A program made the translations under genes and the position numbers. This document shows, one piece after another, positions 16,835-29,351 of a stretch of DNA of 64,000 nucleotides; position 1 is the first letter of the stretch, and each line of letters opens with the position of its first letter. Below the pieces are notes generated by a model. The model worked only from the letters and a program-made list of their open reading frames with translations. It did not search any database and was not told where the DNA came from. This DNA is from Lucifuga dentata (taxonomy: Eukaryota; Chordata; Actinopteri; Ophidiiformes; Bythitidae). Location: contig VXCM01002564.1 in NCBI GenBank assembly GCA_014773175.1, forward strand, positions 1 to 64,000, given 5' to 3'.

Positions 16835-17714
16835 CTGAGAGAAGAATATAGTTTGTTTTGTCATTATAAAATATCAATCTGGAATGATACCATATTTTCA
16901 GGTAGCTGTCCAAACTGTGACTCTTATAAGAGTTTTTTTTTTTCAATAAATAATAAATAATAATCAAAATTTATTTCACTTTAGGCAAAAAAATGAGGGC
17001 TAGAAGGAAACTAGAGGCCTTAGGAGGAGGGGAAATTGATATTGATGATAGTAAGCAGAGGCTCTTATTGCACATGTTCCCACTGTCAATCAAAAACTGG
17101 CCATTTGGGAAAAAAATGGGTGGAGTTACTGCTGCTTTTCTCCTCCCACTGCCAACAGCTGCTACATGTGTCATGTAACATCCTCATGTGAAAGGAAGAC
17201 TAACAATTCAGACAAAAATGGAAGGAAAATTTAAGTGTGGTATTTGTATAATCCTTCAGAAATGTAATAATACATGTTACATAGCAGGTTTTAGAACAAA
17301 CACAGTTAATGTCCTTGGTTAAACGCATTTATGGATAAAATAGGACCTGCAACAATCTCATAAATGTGATTTCACAGCATTCGAGTGCCGGTATTTTTCC
17401 AAGTCTTTTCAGATATTTTTCTGCACCAAAATGTGAATCTGCTGTAAAAGCTCTTTGTGTCCACAAGTTTTTCTGCTCATCCGCCATTGCTCATGCTCAC
17501 CCACTCAGGGTCACCCTGCTTACCATGTGCTCCTCGCGTGTTACAGTCTCATAAAGATACTGATGTAAAGACTCTGCACTATAATTAACAAATATCACAT
17601 ATCTGAATTGATTATATAGTTTTTGTGTTTTACTTAATCTTTTACTTTTACATTTGCAATTTATTTTGTTGTATCTAAATTCAACATAGACACAATGCAG
17701 TTCTTCACTCTTAC
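16835..17714 (-). other. Intron 1 of hsp90aa1.1-like
   Basis: About 880 bp between the untranslated exon and the first coding exon. No recognisable product or repeat inside; small open frames are considered chance. Confidence 0.55.
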
Positions 17715-17850
17715 CTTGAATAAAATCCTTTTCTTTTCTCACTTCTTGAAGATACTCGATAAATTAATCACTCCTTGCAAATCTCCAAATCTGTGTTGCA
17801 ATGCTGTGCCCGTGGTTAATGTGTTCAAGTGCCTGTCTTTTCACGCTGTG
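17715..17850 (-). other. Non-coding exon 1 of hsp90aa1.1-like (5' UTR)
   Basis: Bounded at 17715 by the donor CAAG|gtaaga on the gene strand. The 5' end is placed about 25-30 bp downstream of the TATA box at 17873-17881. Intron 1 runs from here to 16835. Confidence 0.6.
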
Positions 17851-17872
17851 CCGGCCTATGACATGCCCGTGT

Positions 17873-17926
17873 CTTTTTATACTCTAGGGTTGGTTTCTAG
17901 AAGCTTCCATTCAGAATCTTCCAGAA
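17873..17926 (-). promoter_or_regulatory. Heat-shock promoter of hsp90aa1.1-like: TATA box and two HSE triplets
   Basis: On the gene strand a TATA box (TATAAAAAG, complement of 17873-17881) is preceded by two three-unit heat-shock elements. On the plus strand they read TTCtaGAAgcTTC (17895-17907) and GAAtcTTCcaGAA (17914-17926). Each triplet has perfect 5-bp spacing; the two are offset from each other. This predicts strong HSF1 induction. Confidence 0.8.
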
Positions 17927-20040
17927 GTTACACTACAGCATGGGTGTAAGGGGGGGGGGGTTCAGAAAGGCTGGGGAGGGGGGGTTACAGCGAGTGAGAC
18001 TCTCGTCCCCTAAAGTTTACGTGCCCTTATAGGGCTGCAAAGTCACAAGGAGTGCCTGTCAATCAGGATGAGGGCTTTCCTGATAGCCTGTCTGCCCATA
18101 AGCCCCTCCATACCCCCTGTCAGCATCAAAGCTGTGCATTGCCTTCGCTATCACCTGCTCTTTTAAACACACAAAGACCATAAGGTTTCCCACAGATAGC
18201 AGGCCAGATAGCAGGCCAGATAGCAAGCCCATGTCTTTTTTTGGCCAGCAGGATTGGGGTGAATCTCACAAGTTGCACATTTTTGAAGTAGTTGGACAAA
18301 CCAGTGCAACATGTGAGCATCACATCTCAGAACAAAACTGCTCTCATCAGTGCAATTTTTGGGGGGGTTCAGACATTAAACATGATTATGATTTGAACAT
18401 AGTAATCCTTACTATGTTAGAATTATAATAAGAGAAGGGTATAAGATCTATGGTCCCAAAACTGGTGATCAACCAGTGTCATATAAGTTGTTCAGCAATA
18501 TAGACAAAGAAACTTTAAAGTATGACTTTAAAATAACACTTAATACATGATGAATAGAGCACTAGTTATCTAGTCTGGTATGGATTTATGATTTTATCTG
18601 ACTATAATATGGCAGTGTAGTACTTTTGCTCGATCTAAGTTATGTAATCCAAATGCTGCCAGTTGATAGTAGACACTTCTGGAAGCTGACTGCCTCCCTG
18701 TAACTCTAGAGAAATGAAGAACTGTCGCAATCATTGTAAGACGATCTTTTCTGAAGCAGATAGCCATAGATGTCACACACATACTCTGAATATTTGTTCA
18801 GATACGTTTGTGGGTGCTTCTGTGACTTGATAGTGATACAGGCCTGGACTTTGCTGGAATTAGTTATAGGTTTATGAAAGTGGAGGTACTGTATATTCTG
18901 GGAAGGATGACACTAGAAATGGCTGTCAGTGAGCATTTTCAACACTGAACACAGTGAAGAACTCAGTGCAGCAAACTAACTAATGAACACTTACATCAGT
19001 GTCTGTCTGGCCTTCACACCTTTTGTGACAAAGTGCTCAAGACACATTCACACAGTGAACGTGTCACTTCTCCCATTAATACAGAAATGCTTGTTGTGTA
19101 CATAGTGCATAGTTTTTTGGACTAAAACATCACTCACTTAATCCACCCTTTCTGGACCTGTAATACCATACTAATCTGTGTAAGTGGATCTCTTAGATTT
19201 GTATATGAGTCCCCACTCATCTAAGCTACGAAACCCCTGATAGCATTGCAGCGCCTGTGACATTACATCACCTGTCTGAGAGAGAGAGAGAATGCTACAA
19301 TACAGGAAAAGCTGGAAGGAAGTATTGTGGTCATCCAATGTTTCACTTTCATGAATGTTTTTGCTGAGAAATTTGCCTCATTTCTGCGACAAAATATACA
19401 TTTTATGAACAATTTCCCCTATTCATAGAAAATACAATACACCTGATATGAACAATTACAGACAAAGAGGGAATGTGCAAATTCTTTTGTCCTGATGACT
19501 GGCACTGTCCATGATTGATACTGACTGTGTGGTGATATGTCATTTAATTTAAATCCTGCATCAGTGGAATGTGCCAGATAGATATAAAATACTCAGTTTC
19601 TAGATTCCTATCAGGATTTTAAACATGATTTTAAAAAACAGAACAAAGCAGGATGGGATTTTTGGGAAGTTAAAAATGAGGCAGGCTTCAGCATTGTAGA
19701 TGGAGTGAGGGGGCAAACTGCAACCATTTTTCAGAAACATCAGACTCACTAGCTGCAGTACTTAGAGGGCATTTATTTTGAAGACTGTAAAATGATGGAC
19801 TTTATCAACTGTTATTAACCAGTTTTAGTTCTTTCTGGGGAGCTCATGGGGTAGCTAACCCCCCCTTCGCAATTTTGCAGCCTGACAAATAAATACTTGT
19901 GCATATTTTGCATTGTGCTTGTGTACTTTGTTTATTTGTACCCCTTGGATAATTTGTATATACTTTATTGAATGTCTGTATAAAAGCTGAAACTGTTGGC
20001 TAAAAATTTTTCTTTAAATATATCTCACATGACTTAGTCT
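17927..20040. other. Intergenic region between divergent hsp90aa1.1-like and wdr20
   Basis: About 2.1 kb. It starts with a G-rich stretch (17942-17984) and has a three-copy 12-bp tandem repeat at 18194-18229. The rest is AT-rich with no recognisable gene. Confidence 0.5.
18194..18229. repeat. 12-bp tandem repeat, three copies
   Basis: Unit AGATAGCAGGCC, repeated three times head to tail; the third copy has one substitution (G to A). Confidence 0.8.
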
Positions 20041-20141
20041 GTCCGCGCATGGGTGCTGAGCGCAGCAGCTTTAGGCATGCGCTGTGGCTAACATCCGGGG
20101 CTTGGACAAGGATGAACGCCAATTTCCAAGATGGCGGCGGA
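20040..20141 (+). promoter_or_regulatory. wdr20 core promoter region with NRF1-like and YY1-like motifs
   Basis: A CpG-containing stretch with GCGCATG and GCATGCGC motifs (NRF1-like) lies about 40-90 bp upstream of the ATG. The start codon is embedded in AAGATGGCGGC, the YY1 consensus often found at starts of housekeeping genes. No TATA box was seen. The exact start site is not determined. Confidence 0.5.
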
Positions 20142-23100
20142 GGGAGGAGGGAAGGAGATGAACGAAATTAAAACTCAATTCACCACCCGAGAAGGCGTCT
20201 ACAAACTCCTCACTCACTCCGAATACAGCCGCCCGAACAGGGTGCCGTTCAACTCGCAGGGTTCCAACCCCGTCAAGGTCTCCTTCGTCAATGTAAACGA
20301 CCAGTCCGGCAACGGCGACAGGATCTGTTTCAATGTGGGCCGGGAACTGTACTTTTATATCTACAAAGGCGTGAGAAAGGTAAACAGCATGACTGCAGAG
20401 ACGGAGCCCGCATAGTCCAGGACCTGCAGGGTCTGTTGGCATCTTCAAGTTTCTCTCATCGTGGTCGTCAGTTCTTGTTATCCTCTCTCACTGAAGTGCG
20501 TAGAGTTGTTGAAACGAGACCATGTAGCAGAGCCAGCTAACTTTGTAATTAGCATTCCAAGCTAACATCGCCACAGTTTGTTTTTGACTCGAGCAGACTT
20601 GTGTTCACTTAATATTTGAGCACTTTGAGAGTCGATAGCTATGGCATGAGATTTTTTTTTAGTGAACTAAGTAACGTTACGGGCTCTAACTTTGAACCTG
20701 TGTTGCTTGTCATGGGTTGTAATATGTTGACATCCATGTGTAATACCACACTGTACCACACGTTTGTTTGTCCCACATGTATTGTAGGTTTTCTACAGCA
20801 TGTTTACTTTAGTGACATTTTACGCTGTAGTCATTTTACTGGAAGTAAGCATTGTTTGTTGGTGATGATGTAATGATGAATGCACTCCACTCCACTGTCA
20901 GGGTTTGGATGTGATGTCATGTGATCCCCTGGTTGGTTGCACACAGTGATGATGTCATTGCAGCAAGCCACGTTTGATCTACTTTATAAGTGGTAGTGAA
21001 TGTGCCAGCATGCTGATGTGCTTGCAGCCTACGCAATCTAACAATAGCAGCCTCTGCTTTTTCCTAATCATTGGTCAGTCGCAATCAAACAGAACAGTAC
21101 TGACATCACAGATAGTTTACTGGATAGTTGGTAGTGGATAATGTGTGCAGTTATGACCGTAGACTTCTAGGTAGTATCCCTAAAGAGAAACTGTTTCTGG
21201 AATTAAGTATAGTTCTGGATGGATGGTGGTTATATTGCCAAACAACATCCCTGGCCAGTGAGGGCTGGACTGAAAGTTTATTTGTGGCCTGTGTTTCCTG
21301 CCTGAATTAAGAGGAAAAAAATCTCATGTGAACCTAGGATCTTATATTAACATAAATGTTTTTTCTGTTATTAGGCAATCATGTTGAACTGCAAAATTAA
21401 GTTGTCATTTAGCCTGCAATCGTAATTATTATCATGGCACATTTCATTTAGTGAGGATAATTGGCTACCAAAGTCTCACCTACTGTATCTGTAACCACGT
21501 GAATACAGCAAAGCAGGCCTAGACTGAGCCCGTATTGACTTGTGTTTATCCAGCATTCTGTAAGTTTCACCTTCAAGCTGTGTCTTGCTTCTGTTTAAGA
21601 AAACACTATGCGATGATTTTGGTCTACAAAGTCTCAGGTTTATGTAAAATATTATGGCAGCCAATGAAAGAAGCTGTTGATTGATATCCTACTTAAAACA
21701 TTGAAGTCTGCCAGAGAACTTAATTATACGTGACACATCTGATGACTTTATGGTTATATCTCATAAGCTTTCTCCCTTCACAAGAAGAAAGTATGAGGGC
21801 TTAACAGCTGTGACACCGGCTTTAAGTTTATCAAACTATTCTTTTATGTGCTCACAGCTACCTGTTGGGAGATGCAGGCATTGCAGCTAATCTGCATTTT
21901 CTTGTTGGACTTTCTTTCCATTCTCTTTGGGATAATGACTTCCTATGTGCCAGAATTCATTACTCTCATGCATCAGTGCATTTTGGCATTTCGTAGACAT
22001 TTGAGAGACTTTTTTTTTTTTCAGGATAACAAATGCTTATCTCTAAAAAATATATATATATATATATATAGTATAGTAATCTCTAAGCTTATTATAAGTC
22101 AATCTTTTAGGCTGTTGAATTTATATGTGTGTATTTTTTTTGTTCTAGGCTGCTGATCTTAGTAAGCCCATAGACAAGAGGATATACAAAGGAACACAGC
22201 CCACATGTCATGACTTTAACCCCCTCACAGCCACAGCAGAGAGCGTCTCCCTGCTGGTGGGCTTCTCAGCAGGCCAAGTGCAGCTCATAGACCCGATAAA
22301 GAAGGAAACCAGCAAGCTCTTTAATGAGGAGGTGGGTTTCAGTCAGCAATGTTCTGTGAACTTTCTGATGTTACACTTAGACCAGCAACAAACTTGCTTT
22401 TTGTAAAATAGATGAGAGATTTTATCATATCAGTATTATTATTCAACAGTTTGCAAATGAACTTTTAGTCAGTTGAGTGGTCTATGTGTCAAATAGTAGA
22501 AAACTCGTTGACCAGTCTCTTTTTTTTTCCCCTTTTTCCTCATTCTATATCTCCCCAGAGACTTATAGACAAGTCGCGAGTAACTTGTGTGCGATGGGTT
22601 CCTGGTTCCGAGAACCTGTTTCTGGTGGCTCACTCCACTGGAAACATGTACTTGTACAACGTGGAACACACCTGTGGCACCACACCGCCTCACTACCAGC
22701 TCCTCAAGCAGGGAGAAAACTACGCCGTGCATACCTGCAAGAGCAAGTCAGCGCGCAACCCTTTACTTCGCTGGACAGTGGGCGAGGGGGCTCTGAATGA
22801 ATTCGCCTTCTCCCCAGATGGCAAGTTTTTGGCTTGTGCCAGCCAGGACGGCTTCCTGCGGGTGTTTGGCTTCGACGCCGCAGAGCTCCATGGAACCATG
22901 AAGAGCTACTTTGGCGGCTTGCTGTGTGTGTGCTGGAGCCCTGATGGACGATACATTGTGGCAGGCGGCGAGGACGACCTGGTGACAGTGTGGTCATTTT
23001 CAGACTGCAGAGTCATCGCCCGGGGGCACGGTCACAAGTCTTGGGTGAGTGTGGTGGCTTTCGATCACTGCACCACTAGTGTTGAAGATGGTGACCCCCC

Positions 23101-24308
23101 GGCAGAGTTCAGTGGCAGTGATGAGGATTTCCATGAACAGACTCACTTTGGTGGGGGCAGAGACAGAGCCAACAGTGCTCATTCCCAGCTTTCTAAGAGA
23201 AACTCTACAGACGGAAGGCCTGTTAGTGTGACATACCGCTTTGGCTCAGTGGGTCAGGATACTCAAATGTGTCTGTGGGACCTTACGGAGGACATTCTCT
23301 TCCCTCACCTCCCTTTATCACGCACCAGGACTCACACTAATGTTATGAGTGCGACAAGCCCTCCTGCCACTGGACAAATAACTACTACTACTACTACTAC
23401 TACTACTGCTGTCACCACCAACAGTAATCCCAGTGGCACCAACGGTAACAACAGCATGAGCAATAGTAACACCAGTGGCAACACAGTCAGCTCCCTCCCT
23501 AACACCCTGCCTCGTTCCAACAGCTTGCCACACTCCTCCAACCCAGCAGGGGGCAGCACACCCAACAGCCACACGGGCAGCAGCAGCAGCAGCAAGGGCA
23601 GCAGCATCATAGACAGTTCTTTCATTGCGACCGGCGTCAGTAAGTTTGCAACGCTGTCGCTGCACGACTCTCGCAAGGAGCGTCACGAAAAGGACCACAA
23701 GCGAAACCACAGCATGGGCCACATCAGCAGCAAGAGCAGTGACAAGCTCAACCAGATGAGCTTGTCACGGACAGCCAAACCCGACACCGTCAAGACTCTG
23801 GGCACGACGTTGTGCCCACGCATGGAGGACGTCCCCCTGCTGGAGCCGCTGGTATGCAAGAAGATCGCTCACGAGAGACTCACTGTGTTAATCTTCCTGG
23901 AGGACTGTCTGGTCACAGCCTGTCAAGAGGGTTTCGTTTGCACATGGGCTAGGCCTGGCAAAGTGGTGAGTGACAGGCCTGTTGAGGATACTGTCATGTG
24001 ACACGCCTAAGCTAGCAGATTGTTTCAAATACAGGAATTGTTCTCTGCAGTCAGAAACTGGTGAATTCTCTGTGCAGCCAGAGGTTGTTATGGTTATTTT
24101 ATACGAGATTTATACAAAACTGTCAGCGTTTTGATGGGTAACACTGCAATGTTTGAAGACAGTAACCATCATGACCCAATTATTCTTCCTCTGATGATAT
24201 TCAGGTTACAGCGTTGTTTGTTATCGGTGTGTGTTATCTGTTTCTCCACAGGGATTACTATCATCTCAAAACAACCCAGCCAACTCCCCCAGTGGAACAG
24301 TAGTATAG
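20131..24308 (+). CDS. wdr20: WD repeat-containing protein 20
   Basis: WDR20 is a beta-propeller protein that, with WDR48, activates the deubiquitinases USP12 and USP46. Coding exons: 20131-20379 (83 codons), 22149-22331 (61), 22559-23965 (469) and 24252-24308 (18 codons plus TAG). All introns are phase 0 with consensus sites, giving 631 residues. Recognised landmarks: the N-terminal TREGVYKLLTHSEYSRPNR, AADLSKPIDKRIYKGTQPT, WD blades such as GALNEFAFSPDGKFLA and GLLCVCWSPDGRYIVAGGED, GHGHKSWVSVVAFD, SVTYRFGSVGQDTQMCLWD, and a last blade HERLTVLIFLEDCLVTACQ. A Thr/Asn/Ser-rich stretch (about residues 410-500) looks expanded relative to the human protein as I recall it. If the last intron is retained, translation ends at 24001 after VVSDRPVEDTVM (624 residues). 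The family resemblance is strong. Confidence 0.93.
20380..22148 (+). other. wdr20 intron 1
   Basis: 1.77 kb with gt/ag ends. It holds a TA microsatellite near 22050-22070 and otherwise no recognised feature. Confidence 0.7.
23381..23407 (+). repeat. In-frame (ACT)9 coding microsatellite in wdr20
   Basis: Nine ACT units encode a run of threonines starting near residue 419. A shorter AGC run near 23580-23594 encodes serines in the same low-complexity segment. Confidence 0.9.
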
Positions 24309-25238
24309 CTGCTGCTGGTGCTGCTAATGGCAGCTCCATGCAACAGAGATGGGGATGACCAAGGCCCTGCAGCGCTTCTTCACACACCTTCACACATAAC
24401 CTTCAGTGTCGCCTTCATTCTCATCGCTGCACACCAAAATGTTTGTGTTACCGCTCATCTTTTGACAACGTCTGTTGGCTAAGCTAGGCTAGAAACTCTG
24501 CCCTTTTGTCTCAGGCGAAAAGGGTGATATAGAAGTAAGAGGGCAAGCTTTAAATCTTCCATGGGAGGTTCCCAACTCTTTGTTCCATCCATTGTCATAT
24601 CAAGTTTTACATGTCAGTACAATTCTTGAAGGTCAGTGTATTTCACAGGCGGTGTATGGTGAGGTGAAGCTCTGCTCACCTCGATGCCAGGGCAGCCAAT
24701 TAACAGGTTGGAGGGATTTAAGTGAGATGAGATTCTATCAGACCTTATAGACTTGTAACTTGTTACCCCAAAAAAAAAAAAAAACNAAAAAAAAAAAAAA
24801 ATCCTCCACATGCATAAATCTGGCGGTAGCTCTTCGAGCAATGAGGCCATTCTCTGTTTAAGAGTCCATCCTGGCAAAAGCACAGATCCTCTCGTTTAAT
24901 GACAACTCTTTGTTCCCAACCACTCTTGCAAATGTTGCTAAGTCTCTTAGTTTCACTTCTTGTGCAGCCAGTCTGAACCACAAGCTCACAACAAAGAGAG
25001 ACAAGCGTTTTCATTTCTCTCAGATGAATCAGATATCACACGTGTCTTTGCACAGATCTTTTTTCCCTTTCATTCGTTTTATGTTGTTTTTCCCCATTAA
25101 CTTTGAATTCATGATGTTGGAACACAAGCAAAATGTTTCGAAAACAGGTTCAGAAGACTTGGGGAAAATTGTTGTTACTTGTTCTTACCCTCTATCTCAA
25201 AGCTGGATGCTGCAATCATAGTTTTTATATGGAATAAA
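24309..25238 (+). other. wdr20 3' untranslated region (inferred)
   Basis: From the TAG at 24306-24308 to an AATAAA at 25233-25238. It has no other gene. A contig join (N at 24786) lies in a poly(A) run. Confidence 0.5.
25233..25238 (+). terminator. wdr20 poly(A) signal (candidate)
   Basis: AATAAA about 930 bp past the stop codon of the spliced isoform. Confidence 0.45.
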
Positions 25239-27706
25239 ATAGTTTGCACTTAATAGTTTGTTAGAGGAGAATGGCTTTACAATTTTGGAGTGCGTAAAGA
25301 CTCCTTGACAAGGTTGTTGAAATATAAACAGAATTAAAAAACCTTTGTATCTATTGAACATTTATTTTAATATTGTTTCAGATTAAACGGGCTCTGTATT
25401 ATATGTAAATATTGTATTTCAGTGATTTATGGGTGAAATGATTATTACATTAGCTTNGGCTCTGTATTATATGTAAATATTGTATTTCAGTGATTTATGG
25501 GTGAAATGATTATTACATTAGCTTAAAGATCTTCATTTCAGAAAATAGTGATATTCTAATACAGAAAATCTATAACTAATATTAAAATGAATCTTGAATA
25601 TGCAGGTGAAACTATTTCTTTTCTGTTGTACATAAAGAGAATTCAGGTGTATTTTTATTAATGAAATGTTTGGTATAGGAAATGTCTATGAGATCCTCTT
25701 ATCTAACAGGTAGTGCTGAATGCTCACTCTCCTGTCGCTGCAGATTCCTTTATGACGTAGGCGCAGACACAGCGGTCTGACTCAGCCGTCACTCCCAGCT
25801 CAGGTAAACCACAGGAAGACTAGCATTAGCATTAGCCCCATCTGTCAACGTGTGTGAACGCACGTGAACGAACACTGATGACCGTGTTCTGCACAGGGCT
25901 GAAATCTGTCACCCTGTTATTGTGAGTAATAATTACTGAATTTGTGAAGAGACATTTGACACTGTGTTGATTACCAGCTGATGGTTTTTTTTAAACACCC
26001 TCTAAAGGCAGTTTTGGATTGAACAGAGGGTGCCTTTTTCCTCCATGTGACACCTATTAAAATTGCTTTGACACACTACAAGTCTTTGACCTCCATTTAT
26101 TTCTTTACTACCAACGTGCATCAATGCAACGCAATCAAAATCAGCGACACTGTGTTATATCTCTTCTTTCATAACAGTTTGTAGTTTCAAACCTGCAGAA
26201 CAGAATATAAAAATCTTATTTAAAATCCACCATCAGGTTGAATATGTCATTTGTGGTACAATCACCACATGGATTCATGTAACTAGTGTGTTAAACCTGA
26301 TTTCTGTAGGGAAAATACAGTACGTTATGGTTTCCTCCAGAACAGCACAGAACTACATGAAAAGCCAAACATGGGTCAGAAAACTGCCTTTCTTAAGATA
26401 TTACAGCTACAGTACTTCATTCTTACTGGCATTAAATAATAAATATTTGTAGTACTGACTTGATCATCACAATCAGTAACAACGCAGTTTGATAGTGCAT
26501 ACCTCCGACAAAATCTTCAATAAAAAGCATATATATGCTTTGCATCTATCTGTCTATATATATATCATATACTGATAGTCCTGAGTCAGAACCTGGTAAA
26601 AAAAAAAAAAAAAAANAAAAAAAAAAAAAAAAAGTCACCATCTTTTGCATCTAATATAATGTAGGCCAATGAGAGTTGGATTTCAAGCTTGATATTCCTT
26701 GTTTCACCAGTAGAGAGCAAAGGAGCTATTAAAGGTAATTCTATGTTCTCTCATACTTCTGAATTTATCTTTTAGAACAGCTGTTGATCAGCTGATGATA
26801 AAGAAGAAAATGTGATGTCCTTTTGAAAAGCCATAAAAGCATAATATAAAAAAGCATTTAAAAAATCCCTAATTCATATCCAAATAAAAGGCCCAATAAC
26901 ATTTCTTGTATTTGACTTTGTTTTTGTGTAAAATATGTAAAAAGGAGTAAATTATGTTAACCACATTCTTTAATAGAGAACTAAGTGACCTGCAGTTTAC
27001 AGAACAATTCAATGTTGGTGAGATTTTGTTGCCCTAACAAATCCTAATGAATTTCTGTTTTTGAATCTTGTTTTATAGGTCCTATCAAACTATAATTGCC
27101 ATAGAATAATATGTTAAAATAACACATTTCACCTACTTTTTCATCTGTTTTGCTGAATAGTAACATACTTGTTCATTTTAGTCAACTGATCAGTTTACTG
27201 TGACTTTTGATGACTCAATGCCCAAAATATATAAAACAACACATTCATACAAGTTTGCTAATGTTCTAATTAAAGCAAAATTACATCTTCAAGAGGTCCC
27301 ATTTTAAAAGTAACCAATTTCAGAAATGTCAAAGCCCACATGAATCCTAAATGAAGGAGGAAGAACAGAGAGAATCTGAATTAGTTTGCCGTCAGGAGGC
27401 GGTATTGTTCAGAGAAATGATAAAACCTCTAACATTAACAGGACTTGTTTTGATAACAGCTATAGGATAAGATGGGGAAAAGGACAAAACATCGCCTATC
27501 TCCTCATCTCTGTATTTTTACAAGTATATTCCTACTTCTTATATATATATATATATTTATGTTTTCCAAGAAGGGAATAAAACTGCTCCTCTATAGTTTA
27601 TGATAGAGGGATCACAAGCACTCACAGCCATTAAGGATACCACATTTTATTACACCAGCATCCTGTGTAATGAGTGTAAAGGCTGATGGGAAGCTGATCA
27701 GGGAGT

Positions 27707-27714
27707 CACACACA

Positions 27715-27767
<53 letters not shown>

Positions 27768-27768
27768 T
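27707..27768. repeat. (CA)n microsatellite
   Basis: Nearly uninterrupted CA dinucleotides, with one interruption near 27716. Confidence 0.9.
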
Positions 27769-29303
27769 GATCTTCCCTCAAAACATCAGTGGAGCATGTC
27801 TAATGATTGTGCATGCATGATGTCTTACACAAATCATCATACAGGGCAGCATAGATCAATGTAATGGCCAGACCCTCTGACATGAAGAGCAACACTATTT
27901 GATGCACTTTAATCCTCGATGCTGTTTTTCTTGCTAATCATGTTTGCTGTCTGCACTCTACTTCCAGTCACATTCATCTATTATTTACAAATACAACCAT
28001 CGCCCATCTTTCTCGCCATTCGAACAAGTTATCTTGCACAATCAAAACCCTGTAACCTACATACGTTGAGAGTCTGGAAAAACAACTGCATTTATCTTTC
28101 TCCCTTGGTGAAATAGGTCCCACTTGATAGGAATTCAATAGATTGAGAAAGAATCCCATTGCTCTTGTAAGATCCCGCATTACTCATCCTCTCCAAATGA
28201 TGCAATTCCCTTGTCTGCATGCCTCCATGTATTGACCCACAGTTTTGTTTACCTAGCAATGTGTGCATTGGCTATAAATGATTAATACACTCTCTCTCCA
28301 ACCTAAGAATGCCTGAGGAATGAACTGCCTTCTGCGTGTGCAGAAATATGGCAAAATCAGTTTAAGCAGAAATTGATCCCTAAAATAAGACATTGGGTTT
28401 GCAAAATGATACAGACAGGATCAAATTAACCAGGATTTCCAAAAAATATCCAGGGGGAAATGTACTTAGCCTTTTTGCTGAGACCAGAAGCTGACTCAGA
28501 AACAGGAACGGCTCATGTTACAAACCAGAGACAACAAAAAGGGTGAAAACTGAAATCAGAACTCCAAACTTAATTGCTTATGGAACTTGATTGCTACACA
28601 GATGCTAAAAACTCCTCCCAAATGTTCTGCAGGAGCGAATAAACCCACTGACATCTCCACTCAGTTCTGTGACATTAAGTGGCAAGTAAACAGCACTGCA
28701 TGTTTGGTGGTCCAACAGCTTTATGACACCTTAGTCTGATGTTTTTTATTTATAGGCATGATTTGAGAGTTGATATGTTATTCTCTTGACATCTGAATAT
28801 GAATTTCTACTTGCATTCTGGTACACAGAACTGTATTTGTGGGCAAATATATACAAGAATCTGTTAGTACTAAACCTGTTACATGTAATGCTGATGTACT
28901 ATAAGTATTTTGTCAGGTAATTAAACCATCTAAAGGTCAACTCATAATCTATAAATTGAACTCTATTAATATTTCATCCATGTAGGTCTAACCTGGAATA
29001 TTTAACGGAATGGATGGAAAAGAAGAAGCCAAGAGAAAGCTGCAGGATTACTTACTTCTAAATTATAATATACATTAACACATCATCCAACAGTTCCTAT
29101 ATTCATTTTATTATGTTGTACTGTATCCTCATATATATTTTTATGATTCATTGTCATTTTTGATCTTGTCTTCTGTATTTTATTGTCTGTCTTTTTTTAT
29201 ATACTGGAGATTTACAGTTTAAACACAGGAAATAATGGCATCCTGGGTTTAGGGTTTGGGATATCTAACTATATATAACTATATCTAGTTAGTATAGTTA
29301 CTG

Positions 29304-29308
<5 letters not shown>

Positions 29309-29347
<39 letters not shown>
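29309..29347. repeat. (AT)n microsatellite
   Basis: Perfect AT alternation, flanked by further TA-rich, partly palindromic sequence to about 29400. Confidence 0.9.

Positions 29348-29351
<4 letters not shown>

Noticed and set aside
23318..23722. Minus-strand open frames inside wdr20 exon 3
   Set aside because: Shadow of the Thr/Ser/Asn-rich coding repeat; no resemblance to any protein.
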